From SCRD01 sp046705285 (lineage in GTDB: Bacteria; Acidobacteriota; Terriglobia; UBA7540): a stretch of DNA of 64,000 nucleotides. Position 1 is the first letter of the stretch. Every line of letters begins with the position of its first letter. A model generated the notes under the pieces. That model searched no databases. It had not been told where the DNA came from and worked only from the letters and a program-made list of their open reading frames with translations. Positions 35,888 to 44,554 of this stretch are shown here, piece after piece. Location: contig JBJKQK010000009.1 in the NCBI GenBank assembly GCA_046705285.1, forward strand, positions 1 through 64,000. Direction: 5' to 3'. The position numbers and the translations under genes were made by a program.

Positions 35888-37243
35888 ATGGATCAAGCAA
35901 CAGTTTACGTGGTGGGTGCCGGCCCCGCTGGACTTTTCGCTGCCCGCAAGATTGCAAACGTCGGACATCGTGTTCTGATACTTAACCGGGACATCAAGCC
36001 CGGCGGACTGGCCGAGTACGGCATCTACCCCCAGAAATTTCACATGAAAAATGGCCTGAGGAAGCAGTTTGCCAAGATTCTGGCCATGCCTAACGTGGAT
36101 TACATTGGCAACGCCCGAGTGCGCTCCGACGAACGATTGACCGTTGATGGGCTGCGCGACTGGCATCCGACAGCCATCGTTTTTGCGGTGGGAGCGCAGG
36201 GAACCAAGAAGCTGGGCCTTCCCGGCGAGAACGCAAAGGGAGTGTATTCGGCCAAGGATTTTGTCTACTATTACAATTCGCTGCCACCTTTTGCGTCGCA
36301 GGATTTCTCTACCGGACGCCGCGTGGCTATCATCGGAATGGGTAACGTGATGGTGGATATCGCGCGCTGGCTGCTGATTGACCAGCCGGGCGAAAAGCCG
36401 GAAGAGGTCACCGTTATTGCGCGTCGCGGCCCCTTCGAAGTCAAGTTCGACCGCAAGGAATTTGATCATATTGAACCTTTCCTGGATCGCGCGGTGTTCA
36501 GCGAAGAGCTGAAACGCGTTGCAGCAGCTTGCCAGGCCGTTGGTCAGGACGTCGGCCAGGTTCCCGACACCACGTTCCCCTGGCTCAAATCCCAGCCGGA
36601 ATCTTCACCGGCATCGAAGCTGACCTTCCGTTTCCTGACTTCCCCAATCGGAATCGAGCCCGGTACGGACGATCGGATCGCAAAGCTCAGTGTCGTTGAA
36701 AACGTCCTTGTCCGCGACGGCGAGAACACCCGGCCCAAAGCGACTGACAAGCAAGTATCGCTGGACTTTGATACGCTCATCTTTGCCATCGGCGATCTTG
36801 CCGATCCGGGTTTGGGTTTGCCCTATGGCAAGAACTCTTATGTCACCAATCCTGACTCGGCAGATCCTGACCGCGCTGCTTATGAGGTCTTCGATCCCTC
36901 TTCCGGGAAAGTGGTCGACGGCGTTTTTGTCGTCGGGTGGGCTCGCAAGGCCAGTGAAGGTCTTGTCGGCAAGGCCCGCTTCGACGCCGAGCATGGCGTG
37001 GAACACGTCCTCAAGTATCTGGAACAGGCGGAAAGTAAACCGAGTCCGTCGAACGAAGATGTCCTCCGCGAGCTGCGCGGCAAAGGGCTCGAGGTCGTAA
37101 CAAAGGAAGATATCGTCAGGCTTGGCGAGGTGGAAGCTTCGAGGGCTCAGGCACTTGGACTTCCAGAGTTCAAGTTTTCCACGAATCAAGAGATGCTCCG
37201 TGCCATCGAAGCCAAGGTGGCTGCTGGCTCGCAGCAAAGGTAG
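35888..37243 (+). CDS. Adrenodoxin/ferredoxin-NADP reductase-like flavoprotein (FprA type)
   Basis: A 451-residue FAD and NAD(P) binding reductase of the adrenodoxin-reductase/FprA class, which moves electrons between NADPH and a ferredoxin. The FAD motif VVGAGPAGLFAAR lies at about residues 7-19. The second dinucleotide motif IIGMGNVMVDIAR lies near 152, followed by VIARRGPFEVKF with the arginines expected to bind the NADPH phosphate. GWARKASEGLVGKA near 355 matches the family's conserved C-terminal FAD region. The ATG at 35888 has GAGG 6 bases upstream and is preferred over the in-frame ATG at 35876. No ferredoxin gene is adjacent. It may pass electrons to or from the NADP pool served by the hydrogenase, but this is inference. 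Confidence 0.82.
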   Translation: MDQATVYVVGAGPAGLFAARKIANVGHRVLILNRDIKPGGLAEYGIYPQKFHMKNGLRKQFAKILAMPNVDYIGNARVRSDERLTVDGLRDWHPTAIVFAVGAQGTKKLGLPGENAKGVYSAKDFVYYYNSLPPFASQDFSTGRRVAIIGMGNVMVDIARWLLIDQPGEKPEEVTVIARRGPFEVKFDRKEFDHIEPFLDRAVFSEELKRVAAACQAVGQDVGQVPDTTFPWLKSQPESSPASKLTFRFLTSPIGIEPGTDDRIAKLSVVENVLVRDGENTRPKATDKQVSLDFDTLIFAIGDLADPGLGLPYGKNSYVTNPDSADPDRAAYEVFDPSSGKVVDGVFVVGWARKASEGLVGKARFDAEHGVEHVLKYLEQAESKPSPSNEDVLRELRGKGLEVVTKEDIVRLGEVEASRAQALGLPEFKFSTNQEMLRAIEAKVAAGSQQR

Positions 37244-37275
37244 AGGGGTTAGCCCCACAAGTTTTTGGCATCCGG

Positions 37276-37355
37276 CTCCTCTCTGAAACTCCTGTCGTAC
37301 CACCCATCCCGTTGCTTACAATGGGACGTGGTGGGACTTGGGAGTCTCAGAGGAG
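37276..37355. repeat. 80-base imperfect long inverted repeat
   Basis: The left arm (37276-37310, from CTCCTCT to TCCC) and right arm (37323-37355, from GGGA to AGAGGAG) pair over most of about 33 bases, with a loop of about 12 bases. Paired blocks include CTCCTCT, ACTCC, CCACC and TCCC. No T-run follows on either strand. It lies between the flavoprotein and methyltransferase genes and may be a MITE-like or structured-RNA element. Confidence 0.55.
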
Positions 37356-37447
37356 GGCGTTTGCTTCATCCTTCGATCTGATGTCAAACCCCTGAGACTC
37401 GGAGTCATCCGCCACAATCGAACTCTGCCATACAGGCTGATGTCCCC

Positions 37448-38347
37448 ATGAGCAGGAAATTGCCAAAGTTCCTACTGGGATTCCTTGTTCCCCACAGCCT
37501 TGCGGTACTCCGCTCCGAGTTCAAGCGGAAGCGGGCCATGCGGCTCGCCCGGGCAGCCCGCGCGGAGGATCGGAACAGGGATGACGGCGCCACGTTCGAC
37601 TACGAGGAAGCAGTGGCATTCCTCAAGGCGCAGGGGTGCGACCAGCGACAGGTGATCGAGGGCAGCATGCCGCCGGCCTCGCTGGAATATTGCGGCAGAG
37701 CGATCTCACGGTTATACGCTGGAGAGCCGCTCTTGGGCCTCCATGCAGGAAACTTCGTTGGCGTATCCTTATGTTACTTCACGAGCCTCGTTAAGAGCCT
37801 GCACCCGGGTTCCCGTGTGATGGCGATCGACCCGAATGTTCCGCACCGGGGCATTTCCGACCCGGCCGGAAAAGTCATTCGTCTCCTGTGCCGCTTCCAA
37901 TGCCAGGCCAACAGCCTGCTTCTGACCGGTTACACCCTGGAGAAAAACATCAGCAACGACGGGCTGGATTCCACCGGTGACTACGATCCCGCTGCTGCCT
38001 TCTCTGGCGAGTTGAGTTGCGAACAGCAACTGCCTGCGCTGAAATTTCTCTGCTCCGGCCGTTTCGACTTCTGCGTGATCGATGGCAACCATTCCGGCGA
38101 GTACCTGGAACGGGAGATGGCAGTCGTCGAGGATCTCCTGAAGCCAAACGGTTTACTGATATTGGATGACGTCACCGACTCCTGGCGCGAGATCAAATCT
38201 GTGTTTGAAGGCCGGGTGGGAAGAGGATTTTCACGCGTGGGCACGGATGTGCAGGTCGGAATCCTCAAGAAAGAACCATCGGCAGAGACAAACTGCAGAA
38301 CAAGCAAGGGTCAACCGGGTGTCACTCGCTCCCAATCACCTCGATAA
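37448..38347 (+). CDS. Class I SAM-dependent methyltransferase-like protein
   Basis: A 299-residue protein with a methyltransferase-24-like Rossmann core. LLGLHAGNFVGVSL near residue 97 matches the SAM-binding loop, and VMAIDPNVPH near 123 the acidic end of strand 2. FDFCVIDGNHSGEYLEREM near 208 and GLLILDDV near 237 are typical strand 4 and 5 signatures. The N-terminus is very basic (FKRKRAMRLARAARA). No ribosome site is obvious before the ATG. Its 3' end overlaps the convergent GH31 gene by 26 bases. The acceptor is unknown; small-molecule or glycan methylation would be typical. Confidence 0.72.
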   Translation: MSRKLPKFLLGFLVPHSLAVLRSEFKRKRAMRLARAARAEDRNRDDGATFDYEEAVAFLKAQGCDQRQVIEGSMPPASLEYCGRAISRLYAGEPLLGLHAGNFVGVSLCYFTSLVKSLHPGSRVMAIDPNVPHRGISDPAGKVIRLLCRFQCQANSLLLTGYTLEKNISNDGLDSTGDYDPAAAFSGELSCEQQLPALKFLCSGRFDFCVIDGNHSGEYLEREMAVVEDLLKPNGLLILDDVTDSWREIKSVFEGRVGRGFSRVGTDVQVGILKKEPSAETNCRTSKGQPGVTRSQSPR

Positions 38348-40787
38348 TCTGGGAGTCGGGTCCCGTCCACGCCGATGCGCCTTGATGGCTCAAGCGGTGT
38401 GCAGCGTTGTCCCAGTGTAATCGCGTAATCTTGTAATCACCTTTTTCGTATGCGTACGTCTCGCCATCATCCCGGTAGAGCGTGAAATCGCCATCGGCGC
38501 CTGCATAGACGCGTACCTTCGCGATTTTCTGTACCTGATCGGTGCTCAGGATCTGCGAACCGTAAGGCACGATCGACCCCGCGCGGACAAAGAGAGGCAA
38601 AGTCTGGATGGGGGCATCAACCGTAATGGTTTGTCCGCCGTGGAAGCGCTGGTTTGTCCAATAGTTGTACCAGTCCGCGCCCGCCGGCAGGTAGACCTTG
38701 CGGCTGGTCTCGCCCTGCTTGTACACAGGAGCCACAAGAAATGCCGGACCAAACATGTACTCGTAGCGAATGTGGGCAACTTTGGGATCGTTGGGAAAAT
38801 CCATGAAGAGCGCACGCATGTACGGAGCGCCGGTCTTGTAGGTATGGTAGGCCAGTGAATAGATGTAAGGCATCAGCTTGTAGCGGAGCCGCAGGTATTT
38901 TTCCAGAATCGGCTCCGCCTGTTTTCCGTAAGACCACACCTCGTTATACTTGCGGCTGCCGTGCGCCCGGAAGATGGGCAGGAAGGCGGCGTACTCAAAC
39001 CAGCGCGTATAAAGCTCAGGATAGTCGTCATACCCACCCACGTTGTCTCGCGCGTCCGAAGGGTCGAGCAGCGGAGGATGAGCGGGATGGTGGACCGCGG
39101 GCAGATATTGCCATCCACCGATGTCGTCCGTCCAATACGCCATGCCGGAGGCTGTAAAGTCGAGCCCGGTGGGGATTTGCCGCTGCAGAGTGTCCCAGGT
39201 GGGAGCAATGTCGGAAGACCAGAAGAAGGTTCCGTTGCGTTGCGCCCCCAAATAAGCGTCGCGCGAAAGAATCAGAGCACGGTGGTGGAAATCCCGCCGG
39301 TAACCGTCATAGAGGGCCGCAGTATGGAACAGCGGATAGACATTGAAGTAGCGGATGCCGGGTCCAATGTAGAAGTAGCTGCCGTTCGGCGGCAGATCAG
39401 GTTCGGTTTCATCCGCCCACAGGTAATCGAAGCCCTTGCTCAGAATATTGTCGCGGATGACGTCCCAGAACCATCGGGCCGCCGCTGGGTTCGTCGTGTC
39501 GATGTCGGAGCCTGCGCGGTCATACGGCAAGCCATTGGTGGGCGTGCCGTCAGCCAGGTGCTCGAACCAGCCTTTCTTCAGCAGAAAGTCATAGTACCGC
39601 GAACCGGGCTCGAAGCGCGGCCACACGCTGATCATGGTGTGGAAGCCCATCTTGTGGAGCTCACGGTTCATCGCGGCCGGATCGGGCCAGTACCGCGGGT
39701 CGAAATCCATCTGGCCCATTTTGGTGTAGTAGAACCAGTCAACCACCATGATGTCGGCAGGCAGGTGGCGCTCGCGGTAGCCCTTCGCGACGGCAAGAAC
39801 CTCGGCCTGGCTGCGGTAACGCTGCTTGCACTGGATGTAACCGTAAGCGGCTTTCGGCAACATGGGAGTCGGACCGGTCAGCTTGCGGTAGCCTTCATAG
39901 ATTTCGTCGGTGGTGCGACCGGCAATCACGAAAAATGAAACCCGGTTGCCGACTTGCGAAATCCACTTTGTTTGTCCATTGAAACCGGGCTCAATCGTCG
40001 TCTTGGAGGGATTGTCCCAGATCATTCCATAGCCGAGATTGGTGACAACGAAGGGGACACAGACGCTCGGGGCTGCTGCCGCATTGTAGTTTTGCCAGCA
40101 ATCAACAACGTGCCCGCGGTGATCGAGATAGCCTTCCTGGTTCTGCCCCAGGCCGTAATAATGCTCGTTGGCCGGCGAAGCGAACGTGGCGCTCACCTCG
40201 TAAAACGGCTTGTCCGTGGGGCGCCGGTCATGGAGGATGCCCGCATTGCCATCCTTATAATTGGGGACGGACATGGACCATCCCGTCAGTTCCAGCAGTT
40301 TCTTGCCAGCCGTCGTGCCGACCGTAATATGAGCGCCGGGAACCGAGCCGCGAAAGTACCTTGCGATATCTACTTGCGTGGGCAGAGGCTTTCCCGGATG
40401 ACTGACGCCCACGGTCACCACCAGGCGCGACGACCGTTCGATATCGCCCGCACTGGTTTGCTCGTTCGTCCATCCCTCGGCCGAGGGCGAGGCAATAAAA
40501 CCGTATCCCGGCGGGGCCGTTGCCTCCTGTCTGGACATGCTCAGCGTCACTCGAATAATGTTCGGCGCGTATGGCTCAAGCACAATTGTGCTGCCGCCCC
40601 GGTTCAAAACCACCTGGGATTGCCCTGCCATTGCGGGCAACGCACCGAACAATATTGCGGCCAGGGCGGCGGCAAGCCAGATTGCTTGAAGAACTCCGAC
40701 CGCCGATCCGTCCGCGCCTGCGGCACTCGCCGTAATCGGTTTCAAAGCCTTTGAATACAGGTCCTGCCCTCGCCGCTGTTTTCGCAC
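38322..40787 (-). CDS. GH31 alpha-glycosidase (alpha-xylosidase/alpha-glucosidase type)
   Basis: An 821-residue GH31 enzyme. A long basic N-terminus leads into a hydrophobic signal at about residues 32-52. An N-terminal beta-sandwich is followed by the barrel, with nucleophile Asp near residue 459 in LWADETEPD and the acid/base Asp in WSSDIAPTWD. A C-terminal region has the DUF5110-type end (LYRDDGETYAYEKG). The GTG at 40787 has GGAGG 5 bases upstream; an in-frame GTG 15 codons earlier lacks a site. Candidate substrates are alpha-xylosides of xyloglucan or alpha-glucans. The residues seen do not separate these. Confidence 0.9.
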   Translation of the reverse strand: MRKQRRGQDLYSKALKPITASAAGADGSAVGVLQAIWLAAALAAILFGALPAMAGQSQVVLNRGGSTIVLEPYAPNIIRVTLSMSRQEATAPPGYGFIASPSAEGWTNEQTSAGDIERSSRLVVTVGVSHPGKPLPTQVDIARYFRGSVPGAHITVGTTAGKKLLELTGWSMSVPNYKDGNAGILHDRRPTDKPFYEVSATFASPANEHYYGLGQNQEGYLDHRGHVVDCWQNYNAAAAPSVCVPFVVTNLGYGMIWDNPSKTTIEPGFNGQTKWISQVGNRVSFFVIAGRTTDEIYEGYRKLTGPTPMLPKAAYGYIQCKQRYRSQAEVLAVAKGYRERHLPADIMVVDWFYYTKMGQMDFDPRYWPDPAAMNRELHKMGFHTMISVWPRFEPGSRYYDFLLKKGWFEHLADGTPTNGLPYDRAGSDIDTTNPAAARWFWDVIRDNILSKGFDYLWADETEPDLPPNGSYFYIGPGIRYFNVYPLFHTAALYDGYRRDFHHRALILSRDAYLGAQRNGTFFWSSDIAPTWDTLQRQIPTGLDFTASGMAYWTDDIGGWQYLPAVHHPAHPPLLDPSDARDNVGGYDDYPELYTRWFEYAAFLPIFRAHGSRKYNEVWSYGKQAEPILEKYLRLRYKLMPYIYSLAYHTYKTGAPYMRALFMDFPNDPKVAHIRYEYMFGPAFLVAPVYKQGETSRKVYLPAGADWYNYWTNQRFHGGQTITVDAPIQTLPLFVRAGSIVPYGSQILSTDQVQKIAKVRVYAGADGDFTLYRDDGETYAYEKGDYKITRLHWDNAAHRLSHQGASAWTGPDSQIIEVIGSE

Positions 40788-40867
40788 TGTGACCTCCTCT
40801 GCATAAAGTCCGTTAACGCCTTCATGGGCCACTGCGCTTCTTTCCGCTCTCCGCTGATCGGAGCCGG

Positions 40868-41206
40868 CTAAAGCGCTGCTTCGCCGCGTTCTTCATTCCG
40901 GATGCGAATGGCTTCTTCAACAGGGTAGAGGAAAATCTTTCCGTCGCCGATTTTGCCCGTTTTGGCGGAGTTCAGGATGGCCTCCACCGCCGAATCGACA
41001 AGCCGGTCCGGAAGCACCATCTCGATCTTCATTTTGGGCAGCAGGTCAACATTGTATTCCCTGCCCCGGTAGACTTCCGTGTGGCCCTTCTGGCGTCCGT
41101 GGCCTCGCACTTCCAGGACGGTCATCCCTTCCACGCCGATTTCGTGCAGCGCGGCTTTAACCTGCTCCAGCCGCGACGGTTGAATGATCGCTTCAATTTT
41201 TCTCAT
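40868..41206 (-). CDS. glnK: Nitrogen regulatory protein P-II
   Basis: A 112-residue P-II signal protein that senses 2-oxoglutarate and ATP/ADP and plugs AmtB when nitrogen is plentiful. Tyr51, the site of uridylylation in the T-loop, is present (GREYNV). The B and C loops read GKIGDGKIF and IRIRNEERGEAAL. It lies 55 bases downstream of amtB on the same strand, the usual amtB-glnK order, so it is called GlnK over GlnB. The ATG at 41206 has GGAG 10 bases upstream. Confidence 0.95.
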   Translation of the reverse strand: MRKIEAIIQPSRLEQVKAALHEIGVEGMTVLEVRGHGRQKGHTEVYRGREYNVDLLPKMKIEMVLPDRLVDSAVEAILNSAKTGKIGDGKIFLYPVEEAIRIRNEERGEAAL

Positions 41207-41261
41207 AGTTTCTTATCTCCGCCCTCAGAGTGTCATGCTCGGGAAGACTTCCGACGAATCG

Positions 41262-42701
41262 TTAAGCCTCAAAGGTGTAGCCCTCTTCTCCATGCAGAGC
41301 CAGATCAAGTCCCTGGACCTCATGCTCCGGCGGTACTCTTAATCCGACCAGCGCATCCACAACCTTCAGGATGATCAGGGTCCCGACAATCGCCAGGCCC
41401 CAGGCGATCGCCACGCCCACGAGCTGGTTCAACAGCTGGCCCGGGTGGCCGTCGATCAAACCCACCGGCAGCGCTTTGCCGTGGCTGTTCTTAAAAATGG
41501 GATTGATGACGCTGGTTGCAAACACGCCGGTCAAAAGCGCTCCAATCGTTCCTCCCGCCCCGTGAACTCCAAAGGCGTCGAGCGAATCATCGTACCCGAA
41601 GCGACTTTTCACCATCGACACCATCCAATAGCAGAAGGCTCCGGCAATAAAACCGATGATTAACGCCGACATCGGCGCCACAAAACCCGAAGCGGGCGTG
41701 ATGGCCACCAGGCCCGCAACCGCTCCGGAGATCACCCCCAGTACGCTGGGCTTTCCATTTCGAATCCATTCTACAGCTCCCCATCCGATAGCCGCAGCTG
41801 CCGCTCCAAAGTCCGTGGCAACAAAGGCGCTGGTGGCAAGGCCGTTGGCGGCCAGCGCGCTGCCGGCGTTGAATCCAAACCAGCCCACCCACAGCAGGCA
41901 GGCTCCGATAAAGCTGAGGACCACGCTGTGGGGAGGCATCGGCTCGTTCGGATATCCGACCCGCTTCCCCAGATAGAGTGCGCAGACCAGAGCCGAAACC
42001 CCGGAAGTAATGTGAACAACCGTGCCGCCTGCAAAGTCAAGCGTGGGGAAAGCCCCGCCTAGTGAGGCATTCAGGAATCCGCCTTTCCCCCAAACCATGT
42101 GCGCCATTGGATCGTACACAATGATGGACCACAGCACCATGAAGAGAATCATGGCGCTGAATTTCATACGCTCGGCAAACGCTCCGCAAATCAGCGCCGG
42201 CGTGATAATGGCGAACATCAACTGGAAAATCATGTAGGTTTCAAACGGGATGGTGCCCGCGTACGTGGGATCGGGGGCGCTGCCGACACCGTGCAGGAAA
42301 AGATGTCCAAAGCCTCCGATAAACGGTGTTCCGGGGCTGAAGCAAAGGCTGAACCCGAGCACCGCCCAGACCACCGTGATCAGGGCCATCAGCGAGAAAC
42401 TCTGCATCATGGTCGAGAGGACATTTTTCTTCCGTACCAGCCCGCCGTAGAAAAGCGCCAGACCGGGCCCGGTCATCATCAGAACCAGCGCCGCACAAAC
42501 CAGCATCCAGGCATTGTCGCCCGCGCTTTGCGCATCGGCGATCTCGCTCTGGAGCTTTTGCGACTGGCCCTTTGCGGGAACCTGGGAGACGCTGGTCTCC
42601 TGTGTTGCAACCGCCGGATGAGGCGCCGTTTGCGCCATTCCCCGCCCGGCAAACAGCCCAAAGACAAGTCCAAGAATCACTACGTAGAGTAAATGCTTCA
42701 T
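41262..42701 (-). CDS. amtB: Ammonium transporter AmtB
   Basis: A 479-residue ammonium channel with an N-terminal signal peptide (residues 1-23), a polar linker to about 60, then 11 membrane segments. Signature segments include DNAWMLVCAALVLMMTGPG, DFAGGTVVHITSG with the pore histidine near 224, and FGVHGAGGTIGALLTGVFA with the second pore histidine near 374. The C-terminal tail GLDLALHGEEGYTFE is the conserved GlnK-contact region. A strong consensus promoter lies about 140 bases upstream, and a perfect 7-base-pair hairpin sits in the predicted leader. It is the first gene of the amtB-glnK operon. Confidence 0.96.
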   Translation of the reverse strand: MKHLLYVVILGLVFGLFAGRGMAQTAPHPAVATQETSVSQVPAKGQSQKLQSEIADAQSAGDNAWMLVCAALVLMMTGPGLALFYGGLVRKKNVLSTMMQSFSLMALITVVWAVLGFSLCFSPGTPFIGGFGHLFLHGVGSAPDPTYAGTIPFETYMIFQLMFAIITPALICGAFAERMKFSAMILFMVLWSIIVYDPMAHMVWGKGGFLNASLGGAFPTLDFAGGTVVHITSGVSALVCALYLGKRVGYPNEPMPPHSVVLSFIGACLLWVGWFGFNAGSALAANGLATSAFVATDFGAAAAAIGWGAVEWIRNGKPSVLGVISGAVAGLVAITPASGFVAPMSALIIGFIAGAFCYWMVSMVKSRFGYDDSLDAFGVHGAGGTIGALLTGVFATSVINPIFKNSHGKALPVGLIDGHPGQLLNQLVGVAIAWGLAIVGTLIILKVVDALVGLRVPPEHEVQGLDLALHGEEGYTFEA

Positions 42702-42741
42702 TTCAGGTTTCTCGCTCCTCGTGCAGTAGCCGGCAGGGTTT

Positions 42742-42764
42742 TCTCGGGCCGTAAAGTCCCGAGA
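42742..42764 (-). promoter_or_regulatory. Leader hairpin upstream of amtB
   Basis: TCTCGGG and CCCGAGA form a perfect 7-base-pair stem with a 9-base loop, 40 bases upstream of the amtB ATG inside the predicted 5' leader. On the amtB strand it is followed by AAAACCC, so it is not a terminator. Confidence 0.4.
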
Positions 42765-42843
42765 ATTCCGCGCACTATGATGGTCCGGCGTGATTTTCGC
42801 ACGCCTTAACAGGATGACGACCAGCCGGCAGGTGTGACCGCCA

Positions 42844-42871
42844 ATTATAACCCGGCCTACTCACCGGTCAA
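42844..42871 (-). promoter_or_regulatory. Sigma-70 promoter for amtB-glnK
   Basis: On the minus strand: TTGACC (plus 42866-42871), 16-base spacer, perfect TATAAT (plus 42844-42849). No sigma-54 type GG-N10-GC element was recognised, so nitrogen control may act elsewhere. Confidence 0.6.
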
Positions 42872-42969
42872 GGCCCTTCCACTTCTTTGCGGCAGCGCTC
42901 CAACCGCTTCCAGAAGAGCCTGGCCGTCCAGCCTGACTGGGCAGGCAATCGCCGGAATCCGCCTGAAAT

Positions 42970-42999
42970 TGCGCCGCGCTGCACCGGTGGATTATAATT
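42970..42999 (+). promoter_or_regulatory. Putative promoter for the SIS-domain gene
   Basis: TTGCGC (42970-42975), 18-base spacer, perfect TATAAT (42994-42999), about 130 bases before the chosen start at 43129. With the minus-strand amtB promoter it makes the 42702-43128 gap a divergent promoter region; I see nothing else in it. Confidence 0.4.
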
Positions 43000-43128
43000 T
43001 GGCCTCAATGATCGTCGCCGCCCCGAGGATGGCCTGCGTATGCCCCTGCAGAGGGCTTCCTTGGCGGCGCAGATGATTGCATGGGACCAGGGGGGATGAT
43101 CCCTGCTGCAAAATACCCGAAAGAGGTG

Positions 43129-43752
43129 ATGAAATTGGCCAACTCAACAAATGATTTTTCTGCCTATCTGGCAGAACTAAAGACAGTTCTTGACAGGCTC
43201 CCGCTCGAGCAGATCTCGAAAGCCGCAGACATCCTGTTCGCCTGCTACGAGACAGACCACACGGTTTTCACTTTCGGCAATGGCGGGAGCGGCGCACTGG
43301 CATCTCACCTGGTGGCGGACTTCGGCAAGGGAACGCACTTTCCCGGCCCCGGACACCTATCAACTTTCAGGCGCATGAAAGCGCTCGCGGTGACGGACAG
43401 CATGCCGATGATCACGGCCTGGGCCAATGACACTCAGTACGAAGACATTTTCATGCGGCAAATGGAAAACTTCATCCAGCGGGGCGACGTGGCCTTCGCC
43501 ATCAGCGGGAGCGGCAATTCAGCCAACGTTCTGAAGGCCCTCGAGCATGCCCGCCGCATTGGCGCAACGACTGTGGGTCTGGGAGGATTTGGCGGAGGCA
43601 AGATGAAAGATCTGCTCGACTGCGCTGTCATCGTTCCTTCCGACAATATGCAGCGGGTCGAGGACGCCCACCTGATCATCGGGCATATGATCTTCCTGGA
43701 CCTTCGCAGCCGCATCACCGCGCTCTCAGAGGCGGCCTCGCAGCGAGCCTGA
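43129..43752 (+). CDS. SIS-domain phosphosugar isomerase (GmhA-like)
   Basis: A 207-residue sugar isomerase domain protein similar to sedoheptulose-7-phosphate isomerase GmhA. FGNGGSGALASHLVADF near residue 47 is the phosphate-binding loop. ISGSGNSANVL near 126 is the second SIS loop. QRVEDAHLIIGHMI near 185 carries the Glu and His expected to catalyse aldose-ketose isomerisation. The start is uncertain. The ATG at 43129 sits right after AAAGAGGTG, and the frame is open to an ATG at 43081. The product might feed heptose or nucleotide-sugar synthesis, perhaps with the aminotransferase and oxidoreductases nearby. Confidence 0.82.
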   Translation: MKLANSTNDFSAYLAELKTVLDRLPLEQISKAADILFACYETDHTVFTFGNGGSGALASHLVADFGKGTHFPGPGHLSTFRRMKALAVTDSMPMITAWANDTQYEDIFMRQMENFIQRGDVAFAISGSGNSANVLKALEHARRIGATTVGLGGFGGGKMKDLLDCAVIVPSDNMQRVEDAHLIIGHMIFLDLRSRITALSEAASQRA

Positions 43753-43876
43753 GACGCTTCTCGCCATCTCGCCAACGAATCCACTGCAACGGCCATCGGC
43801 GCAGGAAGTGGAAATCCCTTCCAACAGTTCTTGAAGAATTGGCGACCGTCTCGCCGGTGGCGTTCGCCAGCCGCCG

Positions 43877-44182
43877 TCAATTCACAGAGGTTTTCTGGCC
43901 GGCAGGTTTCACGATGAACTGCCTGCGGGGATGTTTCTTCACGATGCGCTCAAGTCCCCAGAGTGCCGACTGCGATCCTTCATCTTTGAGTTCCTGGAAT
44001 GAGCGCGTATTGGCATCGTTGCAGCGCGGACAGATCATTGTGGGCCGCCCCAGCACGTTCACCTTGGGGCTGTCGGAGTAAAAGATCGAATGCAAAGCGT
44101 CATGGTTGTTGTGCATCAGGCAGTTGTGACATACAAACCAGAGGTTCCTGTCAATCTTCTTAAATATGCTGATGATGCTCAT
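43877..44182 (-). CDS. Small putative zinc-binding protein
   Basis: A 101-residue protein with two cysteine knuckles, CHNC near residue 18 and CPRC near residue 51, plus several histidines between them (MHNNHDALH). This pattern suits a zinc-binding domain. The C-terminal 40 residues are charged and helical. I do not recognise a family. The ATG at 44182 is preceded by GGGACGACG, a mediocre ribosome site. It is convergent with the SIS-domain gene. Function unknown. Confidence 0.6.
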   Translation of the reverse strand: MSIISIFKKIDRNLWFVCHNCLMHNNHDALHSIFYSDSPKVNVLGRPTMICPRCNDANTRSFQELKDEGSQSALWGLERIVKKHPRRQFIVKPAGQKTSVN

Positions 44183-44554
44183 CGTCGTCCCGTTTCACCT
44201 CTTGGAAATATCCTGGCTGGCTGTCGAAAAGAATCTTGGCCCGCCCTATAAAGACTAGCAACTCTGAAAGAATCCTGCGACTGTCCGGCTTGCACGGGGG
44301 GCCGACTCCTCGCAAGGCGCCGGGCAGAACACTTGCGCCAGGCCTTCCGCACTCGCTCAAAAAATGAAAAACCTTCGCGATCATGCCGGCCGGCAGGGTA
44401 CAGACCGGCTCCTTCCGCTTTGTGCAATTATATTTCGAATGGCCGCAAACACGCCACAGAATCGAACCGCCGGCTCTTTGACTGCCGCGCCGGCTGCGGC
44501 CAACCTTCTTGCAAACGGCCCGATAACAAATTTACAATCTCAGCGGAGCTGACA
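44183..44554. other. Divergent intergenic region
   Basis: A 372-base gap between the small zinc-binding gene and the first Gfo/Idh/MocA gene. TTGCAA (44509-44514) and TACAAT (44533-44538), 18 bases apart, resemble a promoter but would start transcription only about 10 bases before the ATG at 44555. Nothing else is supportable. Confidence 0.3.

Noticed and set aside
44440..44480. tRNA-like T-arm (GGTTCGATTC on the minus strand)
   Set aside because: The flanking bases do not pair as a T-stem, and no anticodon or acceptor arm could be assembled.
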